Below are positions 15,878-23,020 of a DNA stretch of 38,749 bases, one piece after another. The notes under the pieces were generated by a model that was given only the letters and a program-made list of their open reading frames with translations, was not told the DNA's origin and ran no database searches. A program made the translations under genes and the position numbers. Origin of the DNA: Acidobacteriota bacterium (lineage in GTDB: Bacteria; Acidobacteriota; Terriglobia; Acidiferrales; UBA7541). The DNA is taken from NCBI GenBank assembly GCA_016201285.1, contig JACQDE010000072.1, positions 1 to 38,749 on the forward strand, written 5' to 3'. Within the stretch, counting starts at the first letter, position 1, and the number at the start of each line of letters is the position of its first letter.

Positions 15878-16120
15878 TCATCGGAGCTGGGACAGGAGAT
15901 GATCGTAGTCGGCTAGACTCAAAGCCCTCCATCCCAGACCAATGCGAACGGAAAAGACGGGTTCCGTGGGATGAACCTGTTTGAAGTGCAGACTGTTGTG
16001 TTTCGGATTCGCCTTCCAGAGCTCGAAAGCCCTTCTGGCTCGGCGTTGAATATTCGCAGGAAGGCTCTGGAATATATTTCGAAACCTGGCGGTAGTGTGC
16101 GAAGCACTAATCTTCGTCAA
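15878..16120 (-). CDS. RelE/ParE-superfamily toxin, apparently shortened
   Basis: An 80-aa protein from TTG 16120, which lies inside the antitoxin gene (14-bp overlap). RFRNIFQSLPANIQRRARRA, the HFKQVHPTEPVFSVRIGLGW strand pair and the final ADYDHLL fit small RelE/ParE-like toxins. In homologues I recall, about 16 residues (roughly a 'GDTIVWFWIGSH' strand) lie between WRAL and ADYD; here WRALSLADYD is fused directly. An in-frame internal deletion could have inactivated it. Confidence 0.68.
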   Translation of the reverse strand: MTKISASHTTARFRNIFQSLPANIQRRARRAFELWKANPKHNSLHFKQVHPTEPVFSVRIGLGWRALSLADYDHLLSQLR

Positions 16121-16319
16121 GTGGCTTTGTTGTGCCCCGCCGGAATTCAGTGCGGGCCTCTTCAGCAAGGCAAGTGAGTTTGTCCTGTGACCTGGCAAAC
16201 GCATCGGTCCAGCGGGCTTCGGAGGCCAGCTCATCCAGTACCAATGACGCCAATGCGTCCTGCTCCTCACGGGGCAGCTTAGCGGCTTCGTCGAAGGCTT
16301 TTTGAAGAAGTTCGGTCAT
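16107..16319 (-). CDS. Antitoxin of the RelE/ParE-like pair
   Basis: A 70-aa acidic helical protein (MTELLQKAFDEAAKLPREEQ, then LVLDELASEARWTDAFARSQ) typical of antitoxins encoded before RelE/ParE toxins in these genomes. It begins ten bases after the rnhB stop without a clear Shine-Dalgarno, so it may rely on coupling to rnhB translation. It overlaps the toxin gene by 14 bp. Confidence 0.78.
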   Translation of the reverse strand: MTELLQKAFDEAAKLPREEQDALASLVLDELASEARWTDAFARSQDKLTCLAEEARTEFRRGTTKPLDED

Positions 16320-16329
16320 CGCGTATTGC

Positions 16330-17013
16330 TCATTCTAGCGCCCTGGGTGCATTCAAGTCCACTGGCGCGAGGGGGAGAGGCGATTGGGTAGCGGAGGCGG
16401 CCCAGCAGGAGGCGTCGCGGACGGGAGCGAAAGAGAAACGATGCAGCGGCGAGGGGCCGTGCCGGCGGAGGGCTTCGAGATGGTCGGGCGTGCCGTAGCC
16501 TTTGTTGCGGGCGAGTCCGTATTGCGGATACTCCCGGTCGAATTCTTCCATGCGCGCGTCCCGAGAAACCTTTGCGAGAATGGAAGCGGCGGCGATGGAA
16601 ATGGACCGCGCATCGCCGTGGATGAGCGACTTCTGTTCAAGGGGGAGGTCGAGCGACATGGCGTCGAGCAATAGATAATCCGGCGCGACGGAAAGTTTTT
16701 CGAGCGCGGCGAGCATGGCCTGGCGGCTGGCCTGGTAGATGTTCCAGGCGTCAATGCGGCTGGCATCGATTTCGGCGACGCCCCAGGCCAGGGCGTGGGC
16801 GCGGATGCGCTCAGCGAGCTCGGCGCGGCGCGCGCGGGCGAGTTTCTTGGAGTCGTCGAGGCCCACAATGCGGCGGCGCGGATTGAGAATCACCGCGGCG
16901 GCGACCACCGGGCCGAACAGGGAGCCGCGGCCGGCTTCGTCGAGGCCGGCGATGCGCAGCCAGCCGCGCTGGCGGGCTTCACGCTCGTAGCGGGAGGAGC
17001 AGAGACGGCCCAT
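16330..17013 (-). CDS. rnhB: Ribonuclease HII
   Basis: Cleaves RNA in RNA-DNA hybrids and initiates ribonucleotide excision. 227 aa from ATG 17013 (MGRLCSSRYEREAR); the open frame upstream encodes nothing family-like. Catalytic acidic residues are visible in GLDEAGRGSLFGPV, LLLDAMSLDLP and KVSRDARMEEFD. It ends the rpsP-to-rnhB string and follows the rplS terminator, so it likely has its own promoter. Confidence 0.95.
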   Translation of the reverse strand: MGRLCSSRYEREARQRGWLRIAGLDEAGRGSLFGPVVAAAVILNPRRRIVGLDDSKKLARARRAELAERIRAHALAWGVAEIDASRIDAWNIYQASRQAMLAALEKLSVAPDYLLLDAMSLDLPLEQKSLIHGDARSISIAAASILAKVSRDARMEEFDREYPQYGLARNKGYGTPDHLEALRRHGPSPLHRFSFAPVRDASCWAASATQSPLPLAPVDLNAPRALE

Positions 17014-17091
17014 CGGCGGGGATTTTAGCACGGGGAACGAGAAGCAAAGAGCGCCACAGAGGCACTGAGTCACAGCGATGTGATGAGAAAG

Positions 17092-17120
17092 AAAACGGCC
17101 CCGAGAGACTCGGGGCCGTT
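17092..17120 (-). terminator. Rho-independent terminator downstream of rplS
   Basis: Perfect 9-bp stem CGGCCCCGA/TCGGGGCCG at 17096-17104 and 17110-17118 with a 5-nt loop. On the minus strand it is followed by TTTTCTTTC. It lies 27 bp after the rplS stop. Confidence 0.88.
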
Positions 17121-17146
17121 GGACCAACGCGTTTCGAGAAGCGGAG

Positions 17147-17542
17147 CTACTCCGCGGAGTTGGCGACGGGCGCGGCGGCTTCGACGTGCTCGACGCGCTT
17201 GATGCGGGCGGCCTTGCCCTTGCGCCCGCGCAGGTAATAGAGCTTGGCGCGGCGGACCTTGCCGGAACGCACCACCTCGATGGACTGGATCGAGGGGGAG
17301 TTGATGGGGAAAATGCGCTCGACGCCGATGCCGAAGCTGACGCGGCGGATGGTGACGCTGCGCGAAGCCAGGCGGCCGCGCAGGGCGATCACCACGCCCT
17401 CGTAGGGCTGGATGCGCTCCTTCTCCTTCTCGCCCTCGGATTCCTTCAGGCGGACATGCACGCGCACCGTGTCGCCCGGGCGGAGCGCCGGCAGATCCTT
17501 GCGCAGTTGCGACTCTTCGAGCTTTTCAATCACGCGGTTCAT
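17147..17542 (-). CDS. rplS: 50S ribosomal protein L19
   Basis: A 131-aa L19 with the family core [28 protein letters not shown] and the basic [17 protein letters not shown]; the last 15 residues are an Ala-rich extension. The start ATG 17542 is preceded by TGGAAAAAATGTC. A hairpin lies in its leader at 17569-17590. The gene is last of the rpsP-trmD ribosomal set before the terminator, separated from trmD by a small membrane protein gene. Confidence 0.97.
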   Translation of the reverse strand: MNRVIEKLEESQLRKDLPALRPGDTVRVHVRLKESEGEKEKERIQPYEGVVIALRGRLASRSVTIRRVSFGIGVERIFPINSPSIQSIEVVRSGKVRRAKLYYLRGRKGKAARIKRVEHVEAAAPVANSAE

Positions 17543-17568
17543 GACATTTTTTCCAGGCAGACCCGCTT

Positions 17569-17590
17569 GCCCCGAAGTGCTTCGAGGGGC
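17569..17590 (-). promoter_or_regulatory. Hairpin in the rplS leader
   Basis: GCCCC-GAAG-TG-CTTC-G-AGGGGC forms a stem with one bulge, 26 bp upstream of the rplS start. It may be a regulatory leader structure or another dispersed palindrome; no known L19 leader motif was recognised. Confidence 0.35.
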
Positions 17591-17710
17591 TCTGGTGGGG
17601 CCAGCACGCTGCAGACAAACTCGGATTATATCGAAAATAAGGGCGGTTGAACAGTGCTAAACCGGCTACGCACTCGAAGAGTCCAAGGTCCCGCACGCTT
17701 TGAGACGACG

Positions 17711-17944
17711 TCACTTTCTCCTATTTGGCCTCCACCCCTTTGCACCCAAAAGGTCTTCGCGGCCCCACACGGCCACGCACAGAAGAATCACACCAAGAAG
17801 CACTACGAAAGGCGCAAAGACCATGGATCCAGCGAGGCCGACGTAATCCACGTTTCCCCGCAGTAAGGGCCGCAGGCCCATGCCTATGACGGCAACTCCC
17901 AACAGAAGAAGGCCGAGGCGAGGATGATTTGGAATACGGAGCAT
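17711..17944 (-). CDS. Small two-helix membrane protein, unknown
   Basis: 77 aa with two hydrophobic segments (about residues 9-27 and 38-60: LGLLLLGVAVIGMGL and MVFAPFVVLLGVILLCVAVW) and a basic tail. It sits between trmD and rplS, where no gene is usual. No family recognised. Codon bias and length favour a real gene, but expression is not shown. Confidence 0.6.
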   Translation of the reverse strand: MLRIPNHPRLGLLLLGVAVIGMGLRPLLRGNVDYVGLAGSMVFAPFVVLLGVILLCVAVWGREDLLGAKGWRPNRRK

Positions 17945-18027
17945 CGGAACACAATCCCGACAGAATTTACGTTTCCTTTAAGACTTTACCAAGGGGCCGT
18001 ATTTCACAGCTCATTGCTTTCTTAGGC

Positions 18028-18879
18028 CTAGCGCAGGTCGGCGAGCAGGCCAGCGTCTTCCTCGGAGAGCGCGGCGCCGGCGAGAAGCTCGGGGCGGTTG
18101 CGGAGCGTTTTGGCCAGAGCCATTTTGCGGCGCCACAGGCGGATTTCCTCGTGGTTTCCGCTCAAGAGAATTTCCGGCACGGCCCGGCCGCGGAATTCCG
18201 CCGGCCGCGTGTAGTGCGGGCAATCGAGGAGCGTGTAGCCCGCCCCTTCAGGGGCGGGGGTTGTGGGTATCTGACCGGAAGAGCCCTGCTGCTGAAGCGG
18301 CGGGCTACTAACTTCCGCACTGAACGATTCATTCATCGATGAATCTTCGTTCCCCAGCGCGCCGGGGAGGAGGCGGGTGACCGCATCGAGCACCAGCGCC
18401 GCGGGCAGCTCGCCGCCGGAGAGCACGAAGTCGCCGATGGAAAGCTCGTCGGTCGAGAGATGCTCGGCGACGCGCTCGTCCACGCCTTCGTAGCGCCCAC
18501 AGAGCAGCACGATGCGGTCGAAGGCAGCCAGACGCCGCGCGGTGTCCTGACGAAAAAGTTTTCCGGATGCGGATAGCAGGACAATCGCCGTCGTAGGGGC
18601 GGGCCCCTGCCTGCCCTGAGCGGAATCGAAGTGTGCCCGCCCGGCATCAGCACCCAGCAGCGCTTCCACCGCTTCGAACAGCGGCTCGGGCTTGAGCACC
18701 ATGCCTTCGCCGCCGCCGAACGGGCGGTCGTCCACGGTGCGGTGGCGGTCGTGGGTCCATTCGCGCAGGTCGTGGACGTGCGTTTCAATCAGGCCGGATT
18801 CCCGCGCGCGGCGAATGATGCCGTGGCCCAGCGGGCCTTCGAAGAAGTCCGGAAAGATGGTGATGAGGTCAAAACGCAT
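18028..18879 (-). CDS. trmD: tRNA (guanine-N1-)-methyltransferase with two repeat-encoded insertions
   Basis: Methylates G37 of tRNAs with S-adenosylmethionine. The 283-aa product retains the trefoil-knot elements: FDLITIFPDFFEGPLGHGI at the N-terminus, DDRPFGGGEGM, LLCGRYEGVDERV and SIGDFVLSGGELPA. It is about 35-40 residues longer than usual. The extra length sits at two places: residues about 80-97 (RAHFDSAQGRQGPAP) and about 190-215 (between NESFSAEVSS and GAGYTLLDCPHYTRPAEFRG). Each coincides with a palindromic GTAG element kept in frame. Both are away from the SAM knot, so activity may survive. Confidence 0.95.
   Translation of the reverse strand: MRFDLITIFPDFFEGPLGHGIIRRARESGLIETHVHDLREWTHDRHRTVDDRPFGGGEGMVLKPEPLFEAVEALLGADAGRAHFDSAQGRQGPAPTTAIVLLSASGKLFRQDTARRLAAFDRIVLLCGRYEGVDERVAEHLSTDELSIGDFVLSGGELPAALVLDAVTRLLPGALGNEDSSMNESFSAEVSSPPLQQQGSSGQIPTTPAPEGAGYTLLDCPHYTRPAEFRGRAVPEILLSGNHEEIRLWRRKMALAKTLRNRPELLAGAALSEEDAGLLADLR
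18235..18308 (+). repeat. REPIN-like inverted pair inside trmD
   Basis: GTAG, CCCGCCCC-TTCA-GGGGCGGG (8-bp perfect stem), about 20 bp, then a second, bulged hairpin ending CTAC. Heads point outward in inverted orientation, the layout of a REP doublet. It spans 74 bp within the trmD frame. Confidence 0.78.
18593..18640 (+). repeat. Second GTAG element inside trmD
   Basis: GTAGGGGCGGGCCCC at 18593 is closed by GCCCGCCC at 18634-18641. Between the arms lies CCTGAGCGGAATCGAAGT, a wording seen in dispersed repeats of related genomes. Encodes extra TrmD residues about 80-95. Confidence 0.6.
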
Positions 18880-18989
18880 TGTTCGAAGCTGTCAGCCGTC
18901 CGTGTTCAGCTCGCAGCAGGCAAATGATACGACGCGAGCACGAAAACGCCAAAGTCCCACCGCCAGAGCATTCAGCGATCAGCAGAATC

Positions 18990-19589
18990 CTATCCGCACG
19001 TTCGGTGTTTTGATGTGGTCCTTACTGAAAGCTGAGAGCTGGCGGCTGACAGCGACAGTTCGCGGAGGCCATCGGGGAGGAGGACGTCAATGCGGCGGGC
19101 AGCAAGGTCAATGCGCGTGCAGATTTCTTGCGCGAACGGGATGAGCATCTCGCCTTGTGGAGTGTCCACAACGAGCAGCGGCGCGCCGGGCGTATTTTCG
19201 CCGATGGGTTGAACGTCGCGCACCACGCCGAGCGGAGTCGAAGCGCCGGCCTCCCGGACTTCGCAGCCGATGAGGTCGGAGAAGAAGTATTGCCCGGCGG
19301 GGAGCGTGACGCGCTCGGAGAGCGGCACCTGAATTTCGAGGCCTTTGAGTGTTTCGGCGGCGGAGATGGAGTCCACGTTTTCGAAGTGGAAGATGGCCTG
19401 GCCCTTGTGCAGCCAGCACCGGCGGACGGCGACGCGGCGGGGCGGTTTTTTTCCGTCAGATAAATATACTTCGCGGAGGGCGGTGAGACGCTGTGGGAAA
19501 TCGGTGAGGATTTCCGCGGCGACTTCACCGATGCGGCCGCGGCTGCGGAGAATCCGCGCGAGCGTGACGCCCTGCCATTCCTGCGCCAC
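18990..19589 (-). CDS. rimM: 16S rRNA processing protein RimM
   Basis: A 199-aa 30S assembly factor that binds S19. N-terminal RimM beta-barrel (LARILRSRGRIGEVAAEILT) and C-terminal PRC domain (QYFFSDLIGCEV, then LIPFAQEICTRIDLAARRID). GTG 19589 overlaps the khpA stop by one base. The normal end is near LLPDGLREL; the last 20 or so residues (SLSAASSQLSVRTTSKHR) are encoded by an intergenic-type 'agctgagagctggcggctgacag' repeat, split here as agctgagagct and ggcggctgacag, so the tail is probably not functional. Confidence 0.95.
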   Translation of the reverse strand: MAQEWQGVTLARILRSRGRIGEVAAEILTDFPQRLTALREVYLSDGKKPPRRVAVRRCWLHKGQAIFHFENVDSISAAETLKGLEIQVPLSERVTLPAGQYFFSDLIGCEVREAGASTPLGVVRDVQPIGENTPGAPLLVVDTPQGEMLIPFAQEICTRIDLAARRIDVLLPDGLRELSLSAASSQLSVRTTSKHRTCG

Positions 19590-19819
19590 TACTCGAGTAT
19601 CTCCAGCGTGTAGCGCTTGTGGAGCTTCATTCCGGCCGCGCCCAGCAGCGTGCGCATGGCTTTGGCCGTGCGGCCCTGCCTGCCGATGACCTTGCCGAGA
19701 TCGGTGGGATGCACGCGCAACTCGAGCACTGTCACCTGTTCACCGTCCACCGCGCGAACCTGAACTTGATCGGGATTATCCACCAGCGCCTTGGCGATGG
19801 CTTCGACAAGCTCTCGCAC
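19589..19819 (-). CDS. khpA: KH-domain RNA-binding protein KhpA (YlqC)
   Basis: A 76-aa single KH domain with the GxxG loop in [16 protein letters not shown]. KhpA partners KhpB/Jag in RNA binding in other bacteria; a Jag homologue is encoded at 28843. GTG 19819 with AAGGAGG upstream is a strong start. It lies in the invariant rpsP-khpA-rimM-trmD order. Confidence 0.95.
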   Translation of the reverse strand: MRELVEAIAKALVDNPDQVQVRAVDGEQVTVLELRVHPTDLGKVIGRQGRTAKAMRTLLGAAGMKLHKRYTLEILE

Positions 19820-19951
19820 CGAGCCTCCTTTCCGGGAAGCAGAGGAACCGCGTGGCCACCAGCGGGTGGGAGGGCCGAACGGTCGCCCAAGAACTCGAAC
19901 TCGCTACGAGTGAAATGCCTCCCAAGCAGAGAATCGGGCGCGGGGCAAAAA

Positions 19952-20191
19952 CTAAGAAATCTTCTGTCGGCGAATGAAGCTGCGGACAGTGTCACTGGGC
20001 TGCGCGCCACAACCGATCCAGTACTTGATGCGCTCGGCGTCCAGCTTGACCTCGGCAGGCTTCTTCAGTGGGTCGTACGTGCCCACGATTTCCACAAAAC
20101 GGCCGTCACGCGGACGGCTGCTTTCCGTCACCACGACACGATAAAAGGGCTTCTTCTTCTTTCCAATCCTCGACAGTCGAATCGTCAGCAC
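19952..20191 (-). CDS. rpsP: 30S ribosomal protein S16
   Basis: A 79-aa S16 with [20 protein letters not shown], the [14 protein letters not shown] signature and [19 protein letters not shown] 20191 has GGAGGT eight bases upstream. First gene of the ribosomal set rpsP-khpA-rimM-trmD-rplS. Confidence 0.97.
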   Translation of the reverse strand: MLTIRLSRIGKKKKPFYRVVVTESSRPRDGRFVEIVGTYDPLKKPAEVKLDAERIKYWIGCGAQPSDTVRSFIRRQKIS

Positions 20192-20212
20192 GCAGCCTTA
20201 CCTCCGGCCGTC

Positions 20213-20218
20213 ATTATA
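20213..20218 (-). promoter_or_regulatory. -10 box of the rpsP operon promoter
   Basis: A consensus TATAAT on the minus strand, 22 bp before the rpsP GTG. A weak TTCCCG lies 18 bp further upstream. The predicted leader is about 15 nt and just holds the Shine-Dalgarno. Confidence 0.6.
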
Positions 20219-20363
20219 GCCGAAAAGACCGAAATTCGGGAATGGCGGGATTTCTGGACAACAAGCGGCGAGCGGTCACTCCGGGCGCGTCAAGCCGGTT
20301 GCGTCAGCGGGTCAATCGGTTCGACAAAAGGGAAGCGGTGAAAACATGTTTTGCCGGGGGGTC

Positions 20364-20609
20364 TCAATCTCGCCTATACAAGTTCAGGTCGTCCATCGCT
20401 TCGTAGAGCGCGTCCCGGTCGGCAATGTCAACGAGAGCTGGTCCCAAATTGCGACTAGGCAGACGAATCAGTTTTCTTTCGCGTCCGCGAGTTTTGAAGT
20501 AAAGGCGTAGGGCATGATTGGCGATTTCGGATACAGTGCATCCGAGGCGGACGGCTTCGCTCTTTATGCGAGCAATCATGTCTTTGCTGAGATTCACTGT
20601 AATCTTCAT
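20364..20609 (-). CDS. Orphan VapB-like antitoxin
   Basis: An 81-aa protein with a ribbon-helix-helix-like N-terminus (MKITVNLSKDMIARIKSEAV, then GCTVSEIANHALRLYFK) and a C-terminal toxin-neutralising tail with ALVDIADRDALYEAMDD. Such tails occur on VapB proteins paired with PIN toxins. The 170 bp downstream, before rpsP, shows no PIN remnant. It lies between ffh and rpsP, next to a GTAG element. Confidence 0.75.
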   Translation of the reverse strand: MKITVNLSKDMIARIKSEAVRLGCTVSEIANHALRLYFKTRGRERKLIRLPSRNLGPALVDIADRDALYEAMDDLNLYRRD

Positions 20610-20627
20610 GATCTATTCCAGAGAAGA

Positions 20628-20649
20628 GCCGGCAAGATGCCGGCGCTAC
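20628..20649 (-). repeat. GTAG-headed palindrome supplying the ffh stop
   Basis: Minus strand GTAGC followed by GCCGGC-ATCTT-GCCGGC, a 6-bp perfect stem. The TAG at 20646-20648 is the ffh stop codon. Degenerate copy at 3170; close relatives at 22141 and 24239. Confidence 0.8.
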
Positions 20650-21986
20650 ATTCCCGAAAATTTACCCAATCCTCGCAGTTTTCCGCGGGCTGCGGCAGCG
20701 CCGTACTGCTTGATCATTTTGCGCATGGTCATGTACTGCCGCAGGACTTCGTTCACCTGCTGCACGGACGTGCCGCTGCCGCGCGCGATGCGTTTCCGGC
20801 GCTTGCCGTCTATGAGCGAGTGGTCGTCGCGTTCCTCGGCGGTCATCGAGTTGATGATGGCCTCGACGTGCTTCAGCCGCTTTTCGTCCACCTGCGTGTC
20901 GCGGGGGATGTTGGCGAACGGCCCCACCTTGGGCAGCATGCCCATCACCTGCTCGAGCGGGCCCATTTTTTTGAGTTGCGCAAGCTGGTCGCGGAAATCC
21001 TCGAGCGTGAAATCATCGTGGCGGAGTTTTCTCGCGAGCTCGGCGGCTTTCTTCTGGTCAATGTGCTGCTCGGCCTTTTCGATGAGCGTCATGACGTCGC
21101 CCATGCCGAGGATGCGGCTGACGATGCGGTCGGGATAGAACGGCTCGATGGCGTCGTATTTTTCGCCGATGCCGACGAACTTCACCGGCGCGCCGGTCAC
21201 TTTGCGAATCGAGAGCGCCGCGCCGCCGCGCGCGTCGCCGTCGAGCTTGGTGAGCACCACGCCGGTCAGCCCGAGGCGCTTGTGGAATTCTCCCGCGGAG
21301 CGCACCGCGTCCTGGCCGATCATGGCGTCGGCGATGAACAGGATCTCTGCGGGCTGCAATTCGCGCTTGAGCATTTGCAGCTCGGCCATCAACTCGTCGT
21401 CAATGTGCAGGCGGCCGGCGGTGTCCACCAGCACCACGTCGCTGGCGGAAAGTTTCGATTCGCGGATCGCGCCGCGAACAATGTCGAGCGGCTTGTCCAT
21501 GCCCGTTGCGGCCCAGCAGGGCAGGCCGATGGCTTTCGCGACCTGCGCGAGCTGCTCGCGCGCGGCGGGACGATAGACGTCGGTGGAGACCACCAGCGGG
21601 CGATGCCCCGTGCTGGCGAGCCACTTGGCGAGTTTTCCCGTCGTGGTGGTCTTGCCGGAGCCTTGCAGGCCGACGAGCATCCAGACCGAAGGCGGGCGCG
21701 ACGCGAATCTCGGCTTCGACTGGTCGCCGAGGAGAAAACCCAGTTCGTCGCGGACGATTTTCACCACGTGCTGGTCGGGGGAAAGTGTCAGCAAGACTTC
21801 GGCGCCGAGGGCTTTCTCGCCGATTCTTTGCAGGATTTCATCCACCACGGCAACGTTGACGTCGGCGTCGAGCATGGCCTCGCGCAGGCCGCCCAGCGCG
21901 GCGTCGAGATGTTCCGCGGAGAGTTTTCCCTGCCCGCGGAGGTTCTTAAAAACACGCTGAAGCTTGTCGGTTAGGTTTTCAAACAT
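20646..21986 (-). CDS. ffh: Signal recognition particle protein Ffh
   Basis: The SRP54 GTPase that targets nascent membrane proteins. A 446-aa product with N domain, G domain (GLQGSGKTTTTGKLAKWL, DTAGRLHID, TKLDGDARGGA) and a Met-rich M domain (KKMGPLEQVMGMLPK, then RQYMTMRKMIKQYG). ATG 21986 begins MFENLTDKLQ, as in most Ffh. The tail is short (LGKFSGM) and ends in a repeat-borne TAG. Confidence 0.97.
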   Translation of the reverse strand: MFENLTDKLQRVFKNLRGQGKLSAEHLDAALGGLREAMLDADVNVAVVDEILQRIGEKALGAEVLLTLSPDQHVVKIVRDELGFLLGDQSKPRFASRPPSVWMLVGLQGSGKTTTTGKLAKWLASTGHRPLVVSTDVYRPAAREQLAQVAKAIGLPCWAATGMDKPLDIVRGAIRESKLSASDVVLVDTAGRLHIDDELMAELQMLKRELQPAEILFIADAMIGQDAVRSAGEFHKRLGLTGVVLTKLDGDARGGAALSIRKVTGAPVKFVGIGEKYDAIEPFYPDRIVSRILGMGDVMTLIEKAEQHIDQKKAAELARKLRHDDFTLEDFRDQLAQLKKMGPLEQVMGMLPKVGPFANIPRDTQVDEKRLKHVEAIINSMTAEERDDHSLIDGKRRKRIARGSGTSVQQVNEVLRQYMTMRKMIKQYGAAAARGKLRGLGKFSGM

Positions 21987-22094
21987 GGTTCGCCGCTACT
22001 ACCCGCGCCATCGAGCGCCGTGCAATTCTTTATTGTAGTGGCCGAAGAGTGGAAGAGTCAAAGAGACGCAAGTAAGAGCACGATACTTGTGGTG

Positions 22095-22162
22095 ATCCCG
22101 CCATTGCGGGACGAACCATAACGTGCCCCTACAGGAGAGAGCCGGCGGGACGCCGGCGCTAC
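22095..22162 (-). repeat. Palindrome cluster between ffh and the next gene
   Basis: TCCCGC-4 nt-GCGGGA lies at about 22096-22111. GTAGC-GCCGGC-GTCCC-GCCGGC follows at 22141-22162 on the minus strand. A further CTACA lies at 22129-22133. Nothing coding is seen in this 236-bp gap. Confidence 0.65.
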
Positions 22163-22222
22163 GAGGCGAGCAACAGCGTCGGCGGCAAGCGCATCGGCGT
22201 AAGTAAGGAGTAAGCTTGGGGT

Positions 22223-22939
22223 ATGAGGCGGGCTTCGCGCATGGCGACAGGCTGCGGGCTGCTGCTGGCGGCGGTGCTGGGCGTGCACGCCGACGATTTC
22301 TGGAGGCGCAAGCCGCCGTCGGAGTGGACGGTCGACGAGGCGCTGCAAATCCTGAAAAACTCGCCGTGGACCAAGCAGGAATCCGTAGCCGCGCCGTCAG
22401 TGAATTGCGATCCAGAGGACTACGACGAATACGGGAATTGCCGCGACACGCGATTCCAATTTCCGCGCAATCCGCCGCGCAGGCGGGAGGTCCCCGAATC
22501 GAATTTCAACATTGCCATCTACCTCGTGCGCTGGGAGTCTGCGCCGGAGGTGGCCGCCGCGTTTGCGCGGCTGGAGGCGCTGGGCGAGCGCGCCAGTGCG
22601 GTGTTCCAGTCGCCTCCCCCGCGGCGCCCCGCGGACCGCTACGTGATCACCATGAACGTGGCGCAGCCGGCGAAGGGCTCTGGCGACCCGTTCGCTCTCC
22701 GCGAAGACAATAAAGGAAAGAAGCCCGTGCGGCTGAAGACCAGCCGCGGCACGTTCGCGCCGCTCGAGACCGAGCGCAGCGGCGTCGGCGCCAACGAAGC
22801 CGTGCACTTCTTCTTCCCGCGCGTGCAGGGCGGCAAGCCCGTCCTCGACGCGAAAGGTGATACGGCGGAGTTTGTGTTCGAGGGCGCGCGGGTTACGGTG
22901 AAGTGCAAGTTTTCGCTGGATAAGGAAACGCTTCAGTAG
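22223..22939 (+). CDS. Secreted hypothetical protein
   Basis: A 238-aa protein. A likely signal peptide (MATGCGLLLAAVLGVHA, preceded by MRRASR) leads to DDFWRRKPPSEWTVDEALQI and KNSPWTK. This tryptophan-rich opening is common in lipoprotein/GWxTD-like secreted proteins of Acidobacteriota. A central Pro/Arg-rich loop and a beta-rich end follow. Start taken at ATG 22223; ATG 22241 is possible. Function unknown. Confidence 0.7.
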   Translation: MRRASRMATGCGLLLAAVLGVHADDFWRRKPPSEWTVDEALQILKNSPWTKQESVAAPSVNCDPEDYDEYGNCRDTRFQFPRNPPRRREVPESNFNIAIYLVRWESAPEVAAAFARLEALGERASAVFQSPPPRRPADRYVITMNVAQPAKGSGDPFALREDNKGKKPVRLKTSRGTFAPLETERSGVGANEAVHFFFPRVQGGKPVLDAKGDTAEFVFEGARVTVKCKFSLDKETLQ

Positions 22940-23020
22940 GCATTCCGCAAGACGTGACGCTCGCAACCCCACCGGAAAGAAAGAGAGATCCTTCACTCCG
23001 TCGGCTACATCGGACTCCGT

